A DNA stretch of 64,000 bases from Micromonospora sp. NBC_01796 (GTDB lineage: Bacteria; Actinomycetota; Actinomycetes; Mycobacteriales; Micromonosporaceae): the NCBI RefSeq assembly GCF_035917455.1, contig NZ_CP109078.1:3162001-3226000 (forward strand). Reading direction: 5' to 3'. The notes beneath the pieces were generated by a model, which was not told where the DNA came from, made no database searches, and was given only the letters and a program-made list of their open reading frames with translations. Shown here piece after piece: positions 61,350 to 64,000 of the stretch; positions within the stretch are counted from its first letter, which is position 1; the number at the start of each line of letters is the position of its first letter. The position numbers and the translations under genes are program-made.

Positions 61350-64000
61350 CAGTTTTCCTCTCCCAGCCGGAGGACCTCGCCGAGGCGCATCCGTCGGTTG
61401 ACCAGATTCTCGAACACGAGCGCGGCGGCCAGACCGACCACCACCAGCAGCAGCACCCCGCCGACCAGCAACGGGTCCAGATGGGTCCGGGCGGCCACCC
61501 CGGCGGTGAAGGTGGACAGGTTCAGCGCCGGCCCGATCAGGCCGGGCAGCGCCACCCCGACCACCCCGCCGGCCAGCACCGCGGCGCCGACCAGCGGAAG
61601 CAGCTCGTACACCAGCAGTTGCCGACCCTGCCGGCCGGACAACCCCATGGTCCGCAGCCGGGAGAGCACCCGGCCCCGGGTCCGCGCCTCGGCGACCACC
61701 GCGAATCCGACCGCCAGCAGCGCCAGCCCGCTCCCGCCCAGGGCACCGATCGTGAACGCCAGGGTGAGCAGCTCGTTTCCGCCGGTCCGGTCCAACCCCA
61801 ACCGGTAGTCGGTCAGGGTGGTCACCGCAGCCGGGGCCAGGAGCGCGTCGACCGGCCTGCCGATCACGCTCTCCCGCCACTCCCGCTGCCCGTCGTCGGC
61901 GGCGGCCAGCAGCGCGGCCCGGTCGTAGCCGTCCCCGGCGAGCAGGTAACGGGTCGGGTTGATCGGCTTGAAGTCGGGCACCGGCAGCGCCTGCCAGGGC
62001 AGCACCACGAACCGCTCGACCCCGATCTCGACCCCGGGGAAGCTCGACGCCACCACGCTCGACGTGAAGCCGTAGAGCCGGCCCTGCACGTTCACCACGG
62101 CGCCGTCGCCGACCTCCGCCGCGATCGCGGGGGAGACCAGCGCCGGCACCGGGCCGTCGGTCCGCTTCGCGTTCCGCAGCGCCGCCGGCACCCCGTCATC
62201 GGGTACGCCGCTGCGCCGCATCACGTCGACGAAGCTCGGCATGTCCACCACCAGCACCTGGGTCTGCCCGAGGTCACGATCGGACGCACTGGGGCCGGTA
62301 CGGAGCCGGCGGGCGTTCTCCAGCGAGATCGCGGTCACCGCGTCCACCCCGGGCAGCGCGTCGAGCCGGTCGGTCGTCGACGGGGCGAAGGTGTTCCCGG
62401 TGAGCCTGGCGTCGGCCGGGATGGCCTGCTCGCTCGCCCTGTCCCGGGCGTGCGAGATGGTGCTCGCGACCACCCCGCTGAAAACCCCGGTGGTGATCGC
62501 GATGACCAGCACCGCGAGCGGGCCGATGGTCACCGGTGCGCCCCGCCCGGCTCGGGCCAACCCGAGGAAGACGACCGCTCCCCGGGCCCTCGCGGCGATC
62601 TGCCCGACCATCCGCAGCGGCCAGGGCAGCACCCGCAGGGCGATCAGGGAGGTCCCGACCGCCAGCAGGACCGGCACCGAGACCAGGTACGGGTCCACCC
62701 CGCCGTCCGGCACCAGCCCGCGCCGCCGGAGCAGGAACACCCCGAGCCCGGCCAGCACCAGCACGCTGATCTCGGCGGTGAGCCGGCGGGCCGACGGCCG
62801 TTGCCGGATCAGGTCCTGCCGGCGGACCACGAACGTCACCCGACGCTGGCTCGACATCGCCAGCACCGGCACCGCCGCAGTGGTGATCACGGCGAGCACC
62901 GGGACCAGCCACTCGGTCAGCGCGGACCGACCGGGAACCAGGGTCCCGAGCAGCCACCCGGCGAGCACGGCGAACGGCTGGACCAGCACCGACTCGGCCA
63001 GGGTGCGTCGACCGATGGTCGCCGTCGACGCTCCCCGGGCCCGCAACAGGGCCAGTTCCTCGCGGCGGCGTTCCAGCGACAGCCGGGCGGCGAGCAGGAT
63101 CAGCCCGAGCAGGCTGGCCAGCACCCCGGTCTCGACCACCGCGAGCAGCGCCCGTACGGAGGCGAGCCGTTCGCCGAGTTGGATCAGGGAGACGTCCAGT
63201 GAGGTGACCACCGTGGTACCCGGCGCGGGGGAGGCCCGCTTCAGGCGTACCACCGCGTCGGTCACCGCCTTGGCCTTGCTGGCGTCGAGCCGCTTCTCGT
63301 CGATCCGGTAGTGCCAGTCGAGGGTGACCGAGCCGAGGCGGGGGCCGGCCGCGTTCATCCCGGCCCAGTCGGTCACCGCGATCGCCCGGAACCGCTCGCC
63401 GTCCATCATCGGTATCTGCGGGTCCACGGCCAGTCGCATGGCGTTCCAGATCGGCGCGGTGGTGTCCAGCGGCTCGAAGATCCCGACCACCACCACCGGG
63501 ACCTTGGCGGAGCCCACCAGGGAACCGATGTCGAACCGGCTGCCGAGGGCCAGCATGAGCGCGTTCGCGGTCCGCTGGGACACCGCGATCGGGATCCGCC
63601 CGCCCGGCAACCCGGCGGTCGCGTCCGGCCACGTGCCGGAGACCATCCGGACGGCCTCGTCCACCCCGGTCTGCGCCCGCAGGCCGAGCCCCGGTTGGCT
63701 GTCGCCGTTGAACGGAGGGAAGTCGCCCGACGCGCCCACCCTCTCGGGTTCGATCCCCGCCGAGTACCACTGGTCGGTGATCAGACCGGGCAGCGGCTGC
63801 GGCAGCTTCTCCCGGTACGGGTCCAGGTCCTCGATCCCGGTCTGGGTGGTCCTGGCCTTGTCGATGCCGGCCGCCATCGGCAACGAGATGTCCCGGACCT
63901 GGTACGGAAGGTCCGCCACGTCGGCGGCCAGTCCCCGGTCGGCGTACTCGTTGGCCAGTCGGGGGGCACCGGTGAGCAGCGCCGCCGAAGCCAACCCCAG
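61349..64000 (-). CDS. FtsX-like ABC permease (partial, enters from right edge)
   Basis: At least 883 residues of a large MacB/FtsX-type permease; the N-terminus lies beyond the window. Extracytoplasmic domains alternate with helices such as VLASLLGLILLAARLSLERR followed by REELALLRARGASTATIGRR (FtsX coupling region), FAVLAGWLLGTLVPGRSALT, LVISVLVLAGLGVFLL-like segments and, near the end, AAVLAGGVVGVALPGLIGPA. Two FtsX modules with long external loops are visible. It is the first gene of the exporter operon with two downstream ATPases, suggesting export of a cell-envelope substrate that is not identified. Confidence 0.88.
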   Translation of the reverse strand: MGLASAALLTGAPRLANEYADRGLAADVADLPYQVRDISLPMAAGIDKARTTQTGIEDLDPYREKLPQPLPGLITDQWYSAGIEPERVGASGDFPPFNGDSQPGLGLRAQTGVDEAVRMVSGTWPDATAGLPGGRIPIAVSQRTANALMLALGSRFDIGSLVGSAKVPVVVVGIFEPLDTTAPIWNAMRLAVDPQIPMMDGERFRAIAVTDWAGMNAAGPRLGSVTLDWHYRIDEKRLDASKAKAVTDAVVRLKRASPAPGTTVVTSLDVSLIQLGERLASVRALLAVVETGVLASLLGLILLAARLSLERRREELALLRARGASTATIGRRTLAESVLVQPFAVLAGWLLGTLVPGRSALTEWLVPVLAVITTAAVPVLAMSSQRRVTFVVRRQDLIRQRPSARRLTAEISVLVLAGLGVFLLRRRGLVPDGGVDPYLVSVPVLLAVGTSLIALRVLPWPLRMVGQIAARARGAVVFLGLARAGRGAPVTIGPLAVLVIAITTGVFSGVVASTISHARDRASEQAIPADARLTGNTFAPSTTDRLDALPGVDAVTAISLENARRLRTGPSASDRDLGQTQVLVVDMPSFVDVMRRSGVPDDGVPAALRNAKRTDGPVPALVSPAIAAEVGDGAVVNVQGRLYGFTSSVVASSFPGVEIGVERFVVLPWQALPVPDFKPINPTRYLLAGDGYDRAALLAAADDGQREWRESVIGRPVDALLAPAAVTTLTDYRLGLDRTGGNELLTLAFTIGALGGSGLALLAVGFAVVAEARTRGRVLSRLRTMGLSGRQGRQLLVYELLPLVGAAVLAGGVVGVALPGLIGPALNLSTFTAGVAARTHLDPLLVGGVLLLVVVGLAAALVFENLVNRRMRLGEVLRLGEEN

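Overview
This window comes from the chromosome of a high-GC actinomycete. GC-rich third codon positions, frequent GTG starts, GTGA/ATGA stop-start overlaps, BldC, DUF3151, DUF3073, DUF397 and DUF5753 proteins, and the order purF-purM-DUF3073-vdh-hypothetical-bldC (as I recall it from Streptomyces) all support this. A Micromonospora-like member of the Micromonosporaceae is my best guess, but it is an inference. The backbone is purine biosynthesis (purA, purD, purB, purSQL, purF, purM), scattered over 48 kb and interleaved with accessory genes. I see no tRNA, rRNA, CRISPR array or intact insertion sequence.

Region by region. 1-6 kb: the end of fba, a LOG-family protein, DUF3151, an orphan EspI/ParA-like ATPase with a long proline-rich N-terminus, and a diacylglycerol-kinase-like protein. 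6-9.8 kb: purA and purD, separated by an AbiEi/DUF559 nuclease-like gene bracketed by two copies of a palindromic repeat. 9.9-18.5 kb: a lipoprotein, then a tight operon of an OB-fold membrane protein, a flotillin and a 1,684-residue AAA+ ATPase. 18.3-24.4 kb: membrane and lipoprotein genes, then an accessory island of DUF397 copies (intact, truncated, degenerate), an XRE/DUF5753 regulator, a broken TPR regulator and a divergent operon of small Cys-motif proteins. 24.4-32.7 kb: a secreted serine hydrolase, a LURP-one protein and a fatty-acid/CoA cluster (acyl-CoA dehydrogenase, SCP2, TetR, MaoC hydratase, FabG-like reductase, thiolase) whose two divergent promoter regions carry related operators. 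32.8-35.6 kb: a second XRE/DUF397 locus with the same divergent architecture as the first. 35.6-42.3 kb: TetR/aldo-keto reductase, an MFS exporter, htpG and purB. 42.3-51.4 kb: a YbjQ-like protein, a secreted trypsin-like protease, purSQL, a ComB-like protein, a bitopic membrane protein with a Gly/Tyr/Gln-rich tail, and an SCP-like small protein. 51.5-59.6 kb: purF, purM, a radical-SAM maturase with a candidate RiPP precursor, DUF3073, vdh, a hypothetical protein and bldC. 59.6-64 kb: an ABC exporter of two ATPases and an FtsX-like permease that runs off the right edge.

Two observations stand out. First, a two-gene RiPP locus lies directly downstream of purM. It has a CX3CX2C radical-SAM enzyme with a C-terminal cysteine cluster, overlapped by a 79-residue precursor whose C-terminus carries three aromatic-X-Asn motifs (FEN, FYN, WNN), as expected of a multi-cyclophane (triceptide-like) product. 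Second, a family of about 60-bp perfect palindromes with the core GATCATGAAGTTAGCGAC occurs five times. It brackets the DUF559 gene, provides stop codons to two genes and sits beside both DUF397 islands, so it looks like a REP-type dispersed element.

All calls come from reading the sequence. Family assignments are from memory of motifs and were not searched.
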